The position numbers and the translations under genes are program-made. The notes beneath the pieces were generated by a model, which searched no databases, was not told the DNA's origin, and saw nothing but the letters and a program-made list of their open reading frames with translations. Shown here in pieces: positions 14,685 to 23,784 of a DNA stretch of 25,157 nt (position 1 is its first letter; each line of letters starts with the position of its first letter). This stretch comes from Vitreoscilla stercoraria DSM 513 (GTDB lineage Bacteria; Pseudomonadota; Gammaproteobacteria; Burkholderiales; Neisseriaceae), in assembly GCF_000382305.1 (NCBI RefSeq), contig NZ_KB908036.1:18747-43903 (forward strand), in the 5' to 3' direction.

Positions 14685-15959
14685 TTAACCACGATTTAAC
14701 CCTTTTACTTGTGCAGCAATTCGCTGAGCCATACCATCGCTAGCACCTTGATGGTGGCGTATAAACTGTTGAGCTTGTTGTTGCATCTCCAGCCGATTGC
14801 TATCGTCCTGTAACAAATGGGTGACCACGTCCAACCATTGTGATGCAGTTTGTACTTGTATCGCAACACCAGCTTCCAAAGCAGCGCTGCACGCTTGTGT
14901 AAAATTATAAGTAGAAAAACCAAATACAGTCGGCTTGCCACAAGCAATCGGTTCAATCACATTTTGGCAGCCTGTATCGACCAAACTACCGCCCACAAAC
15001 ACCACATCCGCACATTGGTAATAAGCAAACAATTCACCCATGCTGTCACCAATCCAAACTTGGTTTTCAGGACGCACAATGTGTCCATCGCTGCGTTTTT
15101 GAGCTTTCAATCCCAATGCTTTGGCAGCTTCAAATACCGCCTCAAAACGCTCAGGATGGCGCGGCACAATAACCAATAAAGCATCGGTTGGCTGTTGCGC
15201 CCATGCTTGCAATAACAATTGCGCCTCATCCACGCCTTGCTTGTCCACACGCGTACTGCCACACACCAAAACCAAACGCGAACCGATTTTTTGCTTGAAT
15301 TCAACACCCAAGTCAATCGCAGCTTGTGGCGGCTCAATATCATATTTGCTGTTACCACACACTTCCACCGTCGATGCACCCAAGCTTTTTAAACGCTCGG
15401 CATCGACTTGAGTTTGCGCAAAAATGGCCGTCAACTGAGATACAGCAGGTTGAAACAAAGAAGCGGCTTTCAAATAGCCTTGCAACGACTTTTCCGACAA
15501 ACGCGCATTGGCCAAAAACAAAGGTATCTGAGAGTGATGGCACGCATGCATCAAATTCGGCCACAATTCCGTTTCCATCAAAATGCCCATGATGGGCTGA
15601 TGCTCTTGTAAAAACTGCGCCACATAATCTTTGCGGTCATAAGGCAAATAGCGACATTGGGCATGTGGATACAATTGTTCTGCTGTTTCACGTCCTGTCG
15701 GCGTCATTTGCGTAAGCAACAACGGCGCATCAGGAAAATATTGTTGTAAAGCGGCAATCAATGGTGCAGCGGCACGGGTTTCACCAACCGAGACGGCATG
15801 AATCCAAATCGGTTGACGTACAGGATTGGGCAAAGGTTTGCCAAAACGCTCGTCCCAATGCGCCAAATACGCAGGCGCCATACGAGCACGTTTGCGCAAA
15901 TAACGTTGAATGATTTTGGGCGCCATACGCCACAACACTTGATACACCGACAATAACAT
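14685..15959 (-). CDS. waaA: WaaA (KdtA), 3-deoxy-D-manno-octulosonic acid (Kdo) transferase
   Basis: WaaA is a membrane-associated glycosyltransferase (GT30) that adds Kdo from CMP-Kdo to lipid IV-A during lipooligosaccharide synthesis. The 424-residue protein has an N-terminal hydrophobic anchor (MLLSVYQVLWRMAPKII), ERFGKPL, the IWIHAVSVGETRAAAPL region with the conserved glutamate, LMETELWPN, SKYDIEPPQ, and the donor-site stretch FVGGSLVDTGCQNVIEPIACGKPTVFG. I chose ATG 15959 because AAAAGG lies about eight bases upstream; a longer frame from 15998 would run through the DUS hairpin. The gene is 66 bases after tamB in the same direction, separated by that hairpin. Confidence 0.94.
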   Translation of the reverse strand: MLLSVYQVLWRMAPKIIQRYLRKRARMAPAYLAHWDERFGKPLPNPVRQPIWIHAVSVGETRAAAPLIAALQQYFPDAPLLLTQMTPTGRETAEQLYPHAQCRYLPYDRKDYVAQFLQEHQPIMGILMETELWPNLMHACHHSQIPLFLANARLSEKSLQGYLKAASLFQPAVSQLTAIFAQTQVDAERLKSLGASTVEVCGNSKYDIEPPQAAIDLGVEFKQKIGSRLVLVCGSTRVDKQGVDEAQLLLQAWAQQPTDALLVIVPRHPERFEAVFEAAKALGLKAQKRSDGHIVRPENQVWIGDSMGELFAYYQCADVVFVGGSLVDTGCQNVIEPIACGKPTVFGFSTYNFTQACSAALEAGVAIQVQTASQWLDVVTHLLQDDSNRLEMQQQAQQFIRHHQGASDGMAQRIAAQVKGLNRG

Positions 15960-15980
15960 GGCGTGCCCTTTTAATCTTGA

Positions 15981-16011
15981 AAGCGTCCTGTAAAACATTT
16001 ACAGGACGCTT
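15981..16011. terminator. DUS inverted-pair hairpin between tamB and waaA
   Basis: AAGCGTCCTGTAAA (15981-15994) and its perfect complement (15998-16011) enclose a three-base loop; each arm holds the exact 13-mer. On the minus strand it lies 14 bases after the tamB stop and 21 bases before the waaA start. It probably ends the tamAB transcript. The T run is short. Confidence 0.75.
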
Positions 16012-16039
16012 ATAAAACAAATCCATCACTGTTTTTCAA
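16010..16039 (-). promoter_or_regulatory. Possible promoter of waaA overlapping the tamB 3' end
   Basis: On the minus strand TTGAAA (16039-16034), an 18-base spacer and TTATAA (16015-16010). The RNA would start within the DUS hairpin, which would then lie partly in the waaA leader. Weak evidence. Confidence 0.3.
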
Positions 16040-19000
16040 CAGGACGAGTATGCGCTTTCTCATATGCTTCACGTGTGGCCTGAGTTTGCTGACCGAAGCC
16101 ATCAAAACGCTTGCTATAACGCAATTCACCACCGCTGGAATAGCTGCCCACACGACCAATCATTTGCAAAGAGCGGCTAATATAATAAATCAATTTTACC
16201 GATGATTCTGCACTGCTTAAACCATATTCATAGCCCAAGCTCAACTGATTGGTCAAACGCTTGCTGACATTGATGACTTGCTCAGCTGCATTCATTTCAC
16301 CCGTTTCGGTATTGCGAGTGCGGCGGGTTTCCAAACCAATATTGTCCACCACCCCAATTTTATTATTAATGCCACCTGCCAACCATGCACCCGCCGCTGC
16401 CGCAATCGCAGCATCATCGCTTTCGCTATTAGATGGGCGACCTAAAATCAACCAAGACAGTTTGTCTTTGTCGCTCATAGGTTCATCTGCCACCAACACC
16501 GTATTAGGGCGCGACAAACTGCCAGTGACTTCCACGCCTGCACCCACAGGCGAAGCTCTGCGTTCTGCTCGTACATTCAATGTCGGATTGGAAAGCTCAT
16601 CGACAAAAGTAATGTAACCGCGTTGTATCACCAAATCTTGTCCATAAGATTTGTAACGGCCACGCACCACTTGAATCTGTCCATTGGCAGTCACATCTTG
16701 TCGCGGCTGCGCCAACAAACGCACTTGACCGCCCAGCAACACATCCAAACCTTGACCATTAAAACGGAAAGCATTGTTCAAATCCAACAACAAATTCAAA
16801 TGAATCGGTGTGCTGGCATTTTTTTCTTTTACAGGACGCCCCAATACCACCACATCATCACTCAAAGAAGGTGCACTGGATTTTGGAAAATCAAAACGTG
16901 CCCTATCCAATTTCACGCCACCAACCAAACTCAAACCTTTTGCGGGCAAATACGTTAAATCTGCTTCACCACTCACGGTTAATTGCTGTGTCGGTTTCGA
17001 TAAGGCTTCAAAACGACTCAAAATCAATTTCAAATTCACATCAGGATCAGAACCCAATAAATTAACTTGACCCTTCACTGTCGCAGTACCCGCACCCTCG
17101 CGGAAAGTCAAAGCATCAATCATCCAAGATTGTCCTGAAAAATGTGATTGCAATGAACCATTTTTCAAATACACACCACTCGAACGATCTAAAAAGCTTA
17201 AATTGGTCCCGCTAAACGGACCAGACAATTGCGGTTTACCTATCGAGCCACTTAATTTCACATTCGCTTCAGCGCGGCCTGTAACCTCCATGCCCACAGG
17301 TAAGAAATTGCGCACCGTCGCCAAATTATCAGCCACCACATTCACCGTACCACTCAAAGGCGCATTAGCAAAAACATTGCCATAAGCTTGACGAATGTTG
17401 ATTTGACCATTGGCACGCGCATATTGGGTCACCAAATCAATTTTGGTATTGATGCTGCCATTTTGAAAACGCGTATCGGTTTGCAAACGACTCAAACCTA
17501 ATTTTTGATTGCGCTGCGGCAAAGTCACGTCGCCAGATTGACGCTGCAAGCGCAAAAAGCCATTCATATTTTGGCCATAAGACATGTCCCAATCACCGCC
17601 AATAATGACATTTTGCTCAATTGGGATTTGTACCAAATTGTTAATTTCACGAATATCCAAGCCCGAAGCCGAACCTTTGGTTTGCAGACCTTTGCCAGCT
17701 TCCCAAATAAAATGATTCAAATTCAAACTGCCGCCCATTAAACCCCAAGAAGCGCTGCTCAACGCCACTTTCTGTGCCCCTGCTTCTAAAGCCATGCGGT
17801 TGTTCAAACGGGCATTGAATGCACCGCCAATATCCAAAGTGGCAACCGTTCCTTTCCACTGCATCTCATCATTCAGGCCGCCTTGTGCCGCCAAATTCAA
17901 ACGATAAGGCTGCTTATCTAAGCTCAGGCTGCCATCGGCTTTGATATTGTGATTGTTACCTGTTCCCGCCACATTGACATTGATTTGGTCAACCAAAGTC
18001 GTACCAAACTTCAAAGCATTGCCATTGACACTGATATTCAAAGGCGCGCTCATGGTGGGCGATGCTTTCACATCGAAACGTGCTTGTTGCACTGCCACAG
18101 CATCTTTAAAACGCAGATTTTGTGCTTGACCTGCCAATTGAATGTCCAGTTTTTTAGGGTCGCCTGCCAAATGACCTTTGGCAGTCAATAAGCCACTTAA
18201 ACCGAAACCAAATTGATCCAAACGCGGTGCATGAATATCCACATTCAATTTGTCGCCCGCTTTGCCTATGCTGCCATCGGTTTTAATGCGATTGCCATCA
18301 AGCAACACACTCAAATTGGCACGACTTAAATGTTGATTGCTGACAACCACATCACCTGTGCCACTGAGTTTGGCTCCCGACAAACTGCTGTTACCCAAAT
18401 CCAATAAAGCCTTAACCACAGGTTCACCTGCCAAAGTTCCCAACGCACGCACATCCAAATTCACATTGCCTTGCGGATAATCTTTGGACAATGAAGCAGG
18501 ATTAAAACGATGACTGACAGCCGCAATTTTAAAAGCTTGGTCTTTGTACAAATTCATTTGTCCTGCAAGACCAATACTACCGCCATCAGGCGTGGCAATA
18601 TGTGCTTTAGAAATCTGCAAGCTTTGTTGACCATTTTGACGATCAACCAACATATTAAAGCGGCCTGAAGAACGCAAGCGTTCGGTCTTCAAACGCCAAT
18701 CTGCTTGCGGGCTATCGAATTGACCTGTGACTTCAATGTCGCCTGCCAACGTGCCTTTCATCGGATTGTTCACAATATCAGCCAGCGTGAGTTGACTGAC
18801 ATTCACATCCAAATCCAATACAGACTGCGCCGCATCCACCACGCCTTTCACCGCAACTTGACCTTGATGCAGTGTCCGTATATTCGATGAGGATAAAATT
18901 ACTTTCCCTTCTCGATCTAATTTAAATTGCGTATCAATGGATTGAACAGGAATACCATTTGCATCAATATGCATCGGCTTACTGTTCAACACTTTCAGGA

Positions 19001-19949
19001 CGCCTTGCATTTCATTGGTGCCAGCAATAGGTTCAATACCCACTTCCAGTTCAATTTGCGCCTCGGGCAAGCTTGGAATGATGGTTTTAGGGTTTAAGCC
19101 TTTGCCATTGACATTCAAAAAAGAAAATTGTTGGTTTAATGTTTTGGCAAATGGATGCAACGCACCATCTACATTCAATATCACACCTTCACCACTGAAT
19201 TTGCCATTGACCGTCAGATTGTCCAAATCACCACCCACAGCAGCATTGCCTTTGACCGTGATGCCATCTCGACTACCCATCACATTCAACTTGGCATCGG
19301 TTGCAAAAGGTTTGTTTTCGTTAAGAGAAACATAGCCATCAGCCAAACCAAACGTGCTGTCCAAGCTGTGAATATTCAAGCGATGTGGCTGACCTTGCTC
19401 ATAGTGATAGCTTAATTGTGCTTGATTTAAAATAACACTGTGTTCTTTACCAAAAGTAATGGCATGAATATTCACTTCATCCAAATGCACATTCACTGGC
19501 AAACGCAATTTTTCTGGAAATTTGGCCTCTTGTTTGGGTCTAGGCTCCGTTTCAAATACTTCAATGTGCATTTCACCGATATCCAAACGGCGCACATGTA
19601 TGGTCTTAGAAAACAAAGCATTGCTCGCCCAATCTAACTCCAAATGATTCAAATGAATGTTGGCGCTTTCCGTTTTCACTACCCAGTTATTACCATTGAA
19701 TCCATTCCAAACGGTACCTGATACCTTGTCCGCTTCAATTTCTACACCAAACCAAGCAGGAATACGGAATAAAGTAAAACGCAAACCCGACTCTGTACGC
19801 GTCAGCCAAAATAAAGTCGACACAACCAAAACCACGACCAATAAAATAGCCACCAAAAAACGCAACCACCAACGACGGGGCTTTTTAGGTGGTTTAGAAG
19901 GCGTTTCAGGCAATGCGACAGCAGCGTCTGTCTCATTATGGGAATGCAT
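16026..19949 (-). CDS. tamB: TamB, inner-membrane-anchored translocation and assembly module protein
   Basis: TamB is a very long periplasm-spanning protein that works with TamA. AsmA-like relatives are linked to outer-membrane protein assembly and to phospholipid transport. The 1307 residues show an N-terminal cytosolic part rich in Pro and Lys, one membrane helix at about 29-49 (WLRFLVAILLVVVLVVSTLFW), and a long repetitive beta-rich region full of GxxN and DG turns. The DUF490/TamB C-terminal domain has GQVRLLAQPRQDVTANGQIQVVRGRYKSYGQDL, DKLSWLILGRPS, and the final LSLGYEYGLSSAESSVKLIYYISRSLQMIGRVG. I chose ATG 19949 with GAG eight bases upstream; a TTG at 19955 is the alternative. It follows tamA by 55 bases in one operon. 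It contains several DUS-like words. Confidence 0.94.
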   Translation of the reverse strand: MHSHNETDAAVALPETPSKPPKKPRRWWLRFLVAILLVVVLVVSTLFWLTRTESGLRFTLFRIPAWFGVEIEADKVSGTVWNGFNGNNWVVKTESANIHLNHLELDWASNALFSKTIHVRRLDIGEMHIEVFETEPRPKQEAKFPEKLRLPVNVHLDEVNIHAITFGKEHSVILNQAQLSYHYEQGQPHRLNIHSLDSTFGLADGYVSLNENKPFATDAKLNVMGSRDGITVKGNAAVGGDLDNLTVNGKFSGEGVILNVDGALHPFAKTLNQQFSFLNVNGKGLNPKTIIPSLPEAQIELEVGIEPIAGTNEMQGVLKVLNSKPMHIDANGIPVQSIDTQFKLDREGKVILSSSNIRTLHQGQVAVKGVVDAAQSVLDLDVNVSQLTLADIVNNPMKGTLAGDIEVTGQFDSPQADWRLKTERLRSSGRFNMLVDRQNGQQSLQISKAHIATPDGGSIGLAGQMNLYKDQAFKIAAVSHRFNPASLSKDYPQGNVNLDVRALGTLAGEPVVKALLDLGNSSLSGAKLSGTGDVVVSNQHLSRANLSVLLDGNRIKTDGSIGKAGDKLNVDIHAPRLDQFGFGLSGLLTAKGHLAGDPKKLDIQLAGQAQNLRFKDAVAVQQARFDVKASPTMSAPLNISVNGNALKFGTTLVDQINVNVAGTGNNHNIKADGSLSLDKQPYRLNLAAQGGLNDEMQWKGTVATLDIGGAFNARLNNRMALEAGAQKVALSSASWGLMGGSLNLNHFIWEAGKGLQTKGSASGLDIREINNLVQIPIEQNVIIGGDWDMSYGQNMNGFLRLQRQSGDVTLPQRNQKLGLSRLQTDTRFQNGSINTKIDLVTQYARANGQINIRQAYGNVFANAPLSGTVNVVADNLATVRNFLPVGMEVTGRAEANVKLSGSIGKPQLSGPFSGTNLSFLDRSSGVYLKNGSLQSHFSGQSWMIDALTFREGAGTATVKGQVNLLGSDPDVNLKLILSRFEALSKPTQQLTVSGEADLTYLPAKGLSLVGGVKLDRARFDFPKSSAPSLSDDVVVLGRPVKEKNASTPIHLNLLLDLNNAFRFNGQGLDVLLGGQVRLLAQPRQDVTANGQIQVVRGRYKSYGQDLVIQRGYITFVDELSNPTLNVRAERRASPVGAGVEVTGSLSRPNTVLVADEPMSDKDKLSWLILGRPSNSESDDAAIAAAAGAWLAGGINNKIGVVDNIGLETRRTRNTETGEMNAAEQVINVSKRLTNQLSLGYEYGLSSAESSVKLIYYISRSLQMIGRVGSYSSGGELRYSKRFDGFGQQTQATREAYEKAHTRPVEKQ
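16829..16839 (-). repeat. DUS-like word GCGTCCTGTAA inside tamB
   Basis: Eleven of the 13 bases of the word; the coding strand reads CGT-CCT-GTA-AAA (Arg-Pro-Val-Lys). Related words in tamB are GGCGTCCTGAA at 18994-19004 (Gly-Val-Leu-Lys) and AAGCGGCCTGAA at 18658-18669. Confidence 0.45.
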
Positions 19950-20004
19950 ACACAATACTCGCAGTTAATAAAACAAGATTCAGGTCAGATAAGTACATCG
20001 CGGA

Positions 20005-21987
20005 TTAAAACGATGTTCCCAAGCCGATATACCAACGAATTTTTTGGTCTTCATGACCATAAGCCAAGTCAAAAGCAATCGGTGCGAAAGGACTAAACCA
20101 ACGGGCACCTATGCCTGTACCGTGTTGAATTTTAAATTCATCAAATCGATTGGCCACATCGCCCATATCATGAAACAGTGCCAATGCATAATTGTCTTTA
20201 ATTGGGTATTGGTATTCCAAGCTTGCAACACCCATCACTTTGCCACCAATCACTGCATCTTGATAACCTGTAATACCAATGCTTTCATGCTCATAACCAC
20301 GTACAGAAGTAGCACCACCTGTACGGAATAACAAACTTTGTGGTGCATTTAATTCATCCGACACGTTCACCACACCGGCTCGACCTTTGACAATGAAAGT
20401 ACCATATTTTTTTTGCTCAGGCGTGTAATAATAAGCCGTATCAGCACGAACCATTTGCATCGAAGCACTCGATAAAACCGATCCCAAAGTAGCGCCAATT
20501 TTGCCATAAACATAATAACCATTTTGTGGTCGAATCGATGTTTGTACTCGGTTATATCGCCATGATGCAGTCAACATCGTGGCATAATTTACGCCAAAAT
20601 CTGGGCCATTTTCTACATGACTGTCATCACGGTAAAATTCTAAACCTAGTCGACGCTCACTGTTATCAAATTCTTTCACATTCCAAAGCCCTGCATTCCA
20701 AGACTCAGTCTTCACACGCTGTACAGTACCGTTCTTATAATTCAACGATGCCATATTGTACGAACTGCCAAACTCACGCGGATGGCTTAAACCAATACCA
20801 AAGCTTTGCTCATATTTGTTATAAGACACAAAACTACTGCCAACATAACCTCGATTCAAAACGTTGTAATGCTCATAACCCAAACGAATACCATGGCTAT
20901 CTTCTGAATCGAAATTCAAGCCTGCATCAAATTTTTGACGTGGCACCTCTTGTACTGTCACCAATACAGGCACTTGATCGTCTTGTAGGCGATTGAATTG
21001 TGGTGTCACCATCACACTACTGTAATGACTGTCTTGCTCTAAAGCATTTTGAAAATCGACCACCTTATCACTGTCATACACATCACTTTGCTGAAATGGT
21101 GCCAGATTTCTCACAATATTTTCAGGATAACGAGGCTTTTGATTGGTTTTCTCGCCATTCGGTAACGATATTTCATTGATACTGACATCCAATGCACCAA
21201 AAAAAATAGGCTTTTTGCTGTCAATCGTCGCAGTCATGACAGCTGTTGCTGCCGCAGGGTCAATCAATGCTTGCGATTGCGTCATTTGTGCCAAAGGATA
21301 TTGTTTGCGACGCATACCACTCACGGCGGCACTTTTACTACCACTCCAAGTACTTTGTAAAAAAGGCTCACCTTCTTTAGCCGTCCAACCCGACATGACA
21401 TTCGCGAAATATTCACCCAGTTTTTCATCATCTAAAACAGGGCCATCTAAATTAACTTGAGCAGATGTAATAAAAACCCGCTTTCCTAAATCCACCTGAA
21501 CCACATAAGGCAATGAATCCGTTTTCACACGCACGACAGCATTAAAATACCCTAAGGTATCCAACATGTCTTTGGCATCTTGAGGTGTATCATCGACCAA
21601 AAATTGAATTTGCTCAGCATCGATATCCGAATTCATTTGTTGTTGCACAATCAGTGGCAAATGTTCTTCTAGCATATCTTTTGCTTCAGAATTATCCACT
21701 TCCACAACAACAGCATACTGTAATTCTGATGGATTCGGCGGTGTGACATCTTTTACATTCTTGCCTCGCTCCTTGGCTTGCTCATTCAAGTATTCTTGCT
21801 CGGCGATAGAAAAAGGGCGTACGCTGACGGTCACTTCAGACCAATTAGACTGTAAAGCATCAGACAAAGCATTGTCTGATGCAATTTGAGATGCCAATAC
21901 CGAACTGGGAAGCAACGCCATAGGACATAAAATCAGAGGCATCCAAGCCACAGCTCGAAAACTTAACAAAAAGGTCACACGCTTCAT
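20005..21987 (-). CDS. tamA: TamA, Omp85-family outer-membrane assembly protein
   Basis: TamA is the outer-membrane partner of TamB. The 660-residue protein has a signal peptide at about 1-33 (LLPSSVLAS), POTRA domains from about 45 to 340 (LDTLGYFNAVVRVKTD, then VMVTPQFNRLQDDQVPVLVTVQEVP), and a 16-strand-type barrel from about 345 to the end. The Omp85 lid-loop motif is VRGYEHESIG with R563, and the protein ends on phenylalanine (IGLGTSF). It is longer than E. coli TamA (about 577), mainly before the barrel. GGATAA lies just upstream of the ATG. The codons for EQKKYG contain a run of eight A. It is the first gene of a tamA-tamB operon; no clear promoter can be named. Confidence 0.94.
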   Translation of the reverse strand: MKRVTFLLSFRAVAWMPLILCPMALLPSSVLASQIASDNALSDALQSNWSEVTVSVRPFSIAEQEYLNEQAKERGKNVKDVTPPNPSELQYAVVVEVDNSEAKDMLEEHLPLIVQQQMNSDIDAEQIQFLVDDTPQDAKDMLDTLGYFNAVVRVKTDSLPYVVQVDLGKRVFITSAQVNLDGPVLDDEKLGEYFANVMSGWTAKEGEPFLQSTWSGSKSAAVSGMRRKQYPLAQMTQSQALIDPAAATAVMTATIDSKKPIFFGALDVSINEISLPNGEKTNQKPRYPENIVRNLAPFQQSDVYDSDKVVDFQNALEQDSHYSSVMVTPQFNRLQDDQVPVLVTVQEVPRQKFDAGLNFDSEDSHGIRLGYEHYNVLNRGYVGSSFVSYNKYEQSFGIGLSHPREFGSSYNMASLNYKNGTVQRVKTESWNAGLWNVKEFDNSERRLGLEFYRDDSHVENGPDFGVNYATMLTASWRYNRVQTSIRPQNGYYVYGKIGATLGSVLSSASMQMVRADTAYYYTPEQKKYGTFIVKGRAGVVNVSDELNAPQSLLFRTGGATSVRGYEHESIGITGYQDAVIGGKVMGVASLEYQYPIKDNYALALFHDMGDVANRFDEFKIQHGTGIGARWFSPFAPIAFDLAYGHEDQKIRWYIGLGTSF

Positions 21988-22165
21988 AGCTTATCCAAAC
22001 CGCACAATAGTAATGATTCTAACATAGGAATTTACGCAACTTAGAAGCAAGGTTACCCTCTAAACAAAAACACTAGCAGCTCTTAACTTAGCTTTGCATG
22101 CATAAAACTATAAAAACCAAAAAAACACATATAATTCAAAGGTTTCATTAAAAAGATATCCGTAC

Positions 22166-22720
22166 ATGTTTATACCTAACCTACGCCGCCATACATCAAT
22201 AGTACTACTACCTTTGCTACTCATTGGTTCTTTGACCAATGCCCACGCCTCTTCACTTGCGAAATTACCATGTGCAGTTTGGACTAGCCATCAGACATCT
22301 GTTTGTATGCGCTCACAAGCCTCAGTGATTACGGCAACTAACACACCTCATTACAATTTGGCAATCGACCAAGCTTTGGGTTCCTTACGCAATGACATTT
22401 TAATAGTCTCAAAACCAATTACGCCAATACCTAATACGCAGGTTTCATTACGCAATCAAGCCCCAGCACCCATTACCAGCAAGGTAAAAAATACCCATCA
22501 GCGTACAGCAGCACCAAGCAAAGCAGTTTATAAGCCAAAATTGTCACGCTCTGACATTGTGAAGCAAGAATTACAACGTGAAAAAGCCGCACTGCGTGCG
22601 GCTGAGAATCAATTAAGCCAAGCAAAGAAAAATGGCAAAAACATTCCTAAATGGGAAAGGCAAGTTGCGGATAGACGCGCCAATATTTCTGCCATGCAAG
22701 CCGAATTGGCTCGCTTATAA
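22166..22720 (+). CDS. Secreted coiled-coil protein of unknown function
   Basis: I do not recognise a named family. The 184-residue protein has a signal peptide at about 1-29 (IVLLPLLLIGSLTNAHAS), a middle part rich in Pro, Thr, Ser and Asn with little predicted fold (about 30-125), and a charged helical C-terminal segment at about 126-184. That segment begins SRSDIVKQELQREKAALRAA and ends in RRANISAMQAELARL. It looks like a coiled-coil hairpin with a KKNGKNIP turn and recalls C-terminal segments of uncharacterised betaproteobacterial envelope proteins. Two cysteines (36, 47) lie just after the signal. No clear Shine-Dalgarno is present; TATAAT at 22130-22135 may be a -10. The stop is one base from the convergent ribokinase stop. 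Coding confidence is good; function is unknown. Confidence 0.75.
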   Translation: MFIPNLRRHTSIVLLPLLLIGSLTNAHASSLAKLPCAVWTSHQTSVCMRSQASVITATNTPHYNLAIDQALGSLRNDILIVSKPITPIPNTQVSLRNQAPAPITSKVKNTHQRTAAPSKAVYKPKLSRSDIVKQELQREKAALRAAENQLSQAKKNGKNIPKWERQVADRRANISAMQAELARL

Positions 22721-22721
22721 G

Positions 22722-23624
22722 CTAAGCTTGAGCCTGAATAAACACACTCACAGCTTCTGCGGTAGGCATCGCTGTTTGTGCACCCAATTGCTGCACAGCT
22801 AACGCTGCTGCAGCTTGGGCACGCTCTACAGCCACATCCAATCCTTGTGACCAATAGACTGCTAAGCCTGCATTAAACGTGTCACCGGCACCTGTGGTAT
22901 CAACCGCTTCTACCTTAAATGCATTCCAATGACGTTTACCATCAATACCATAATGACTGGCGCCATTGGCACCTTCAGTCATCACCAATTGCATGTGTAC
23001 AGGCAATATTTGAGCAATTTCCTCATCGCTAGCTGTATCATCTAATGCAAATGCCAATTTCAATTCAGTATGATTAGGCGTCATCACATCAACCAAAGAT
23101 AATAATTCTGCGGATAATTTTTGTGCTGGTGCTGGATTCAAGACAAATGTCGCCTGATGTTTTTTAGCCAATTTTGCCGCATGTAATACGCAATCCATTG
23201 GAATTTCCAACTGACACAAAACCACATCAGCCTGTTCAAACAAAGCTGTATGAGCATCAATGTCCTCAATACTCAAAGCAAAATTCGCACCTGGCACAAC
23301 AATAATATGATTGTCACTTTCGGCAACGGTAATACTGGCAATACCCGAACTCATACTTTGCTTAACACCAATCCCACTGATGTCTATGCCTTCTTGCTTT
23401 AAAATATTCAAAGCCGAAGTACCATTGGCATCATCACCCACCGCACCAATCATCGCCACATCAGCGCCCAAACGAGCAGCTGCAACGGCTTGATTGGCAC
23501 CTTTGCCACCTAAAGCTGTCGTAAATGTCTGACCTAACAAAGTTTCACCCACTTTTGGAAAACGATCCAAAACTGTGATTAAATCCATATTGATACTACC
23601 GACAACCAAAATATTACTCATCAT
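22722..23624 (-). CDS. rbsK: Ribokinase (PfkB family)
   Basis: This cytosolic kinase phosphorylates D-ribose to ribose 5-phosphate with ATP. The 300-residue protein matches the family length. N-terminal GSINMDL and the substrate-binding GGKGANQAVAAARLG (39-53) are classic, as are NPAPAQ (163-168), the TPNHTE segment and the C-terminal DTTGAGDTFNAGLA, where D248 is the catalytic base. AAGGA lies six bases before the first ATG; the second ATG at 23621 is possible. No ribose transporter or rbsD is adjacent, so it may serve ribose from nucleoside breakdown. It is divergent from mrp. Confidence 0.93.
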   Translation of the reverse strand: MMSNILVVGSINMDLITVLDRFPKVGETLLGQTFTTALGGKGANQAVAAARLGADVAMIGAVGDDANGTSALNILKQEGIDISGIGVKQSMSSGIASITVAESDNHIIVVPGANFALSIEDIDAHTALFEQADVVLCQLEIPMDCVLHAAKLAKKHQATFVLNPAPAQKLSAELLSLVDVMTPNHTELKLAFALDDTASDEEIAQILPVHMQLVMTEGANGASHYGIDGKRHWNAFKVEAVDTTGAGDTFNAGLAVYWSQGLDVAVERAQAAAALAVQQLGAQTAMPTAEAVSVFIQAQA

Positions 23625-23678
23625 TCATTTTCCTTCTTACAAGGCGTAAGCATACCAAACTTTTGAAGAAACAGGAAA

Positions 23679-23699
23679 AAGCATCCTAAAAAGTTTACA
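23679..23699 (+). repeat. Apparent decayed DUS inverted pair upstream of mrp
   Basis: This stretch matches the left arm and centre of the intact inverted pair at 24871-24891 with only three mismatches in 21 bases (G to A, G to A, T to A); the right arm beyond 23699 no longer matches. It lies in the divergent rbsK-mrp spacer. TACAAT at 23696-23701, overlapping its end, could now serve as a -10 for mrp. Confidence 0.5.
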
Positions 23700-23784
23700 A
23701 TAGCAAAAGATTGCATCTGCCACATCTGACCCCATTTATTCCAACAATATCCCACTCAAACAGCAACCCAAAAAAGGATTTTCC

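Noticed and set aside
20405..20412. A8 runs in tamA (here) and minE (12783-12790) as further phase-variation tracts
   Set aside because: Both genes are in frame and intact and encode Lys-Lys codons inside conserved proteins; they show that A8 is not rare in this AT-leaning sequence, which also lowers confidence in the receptor case.
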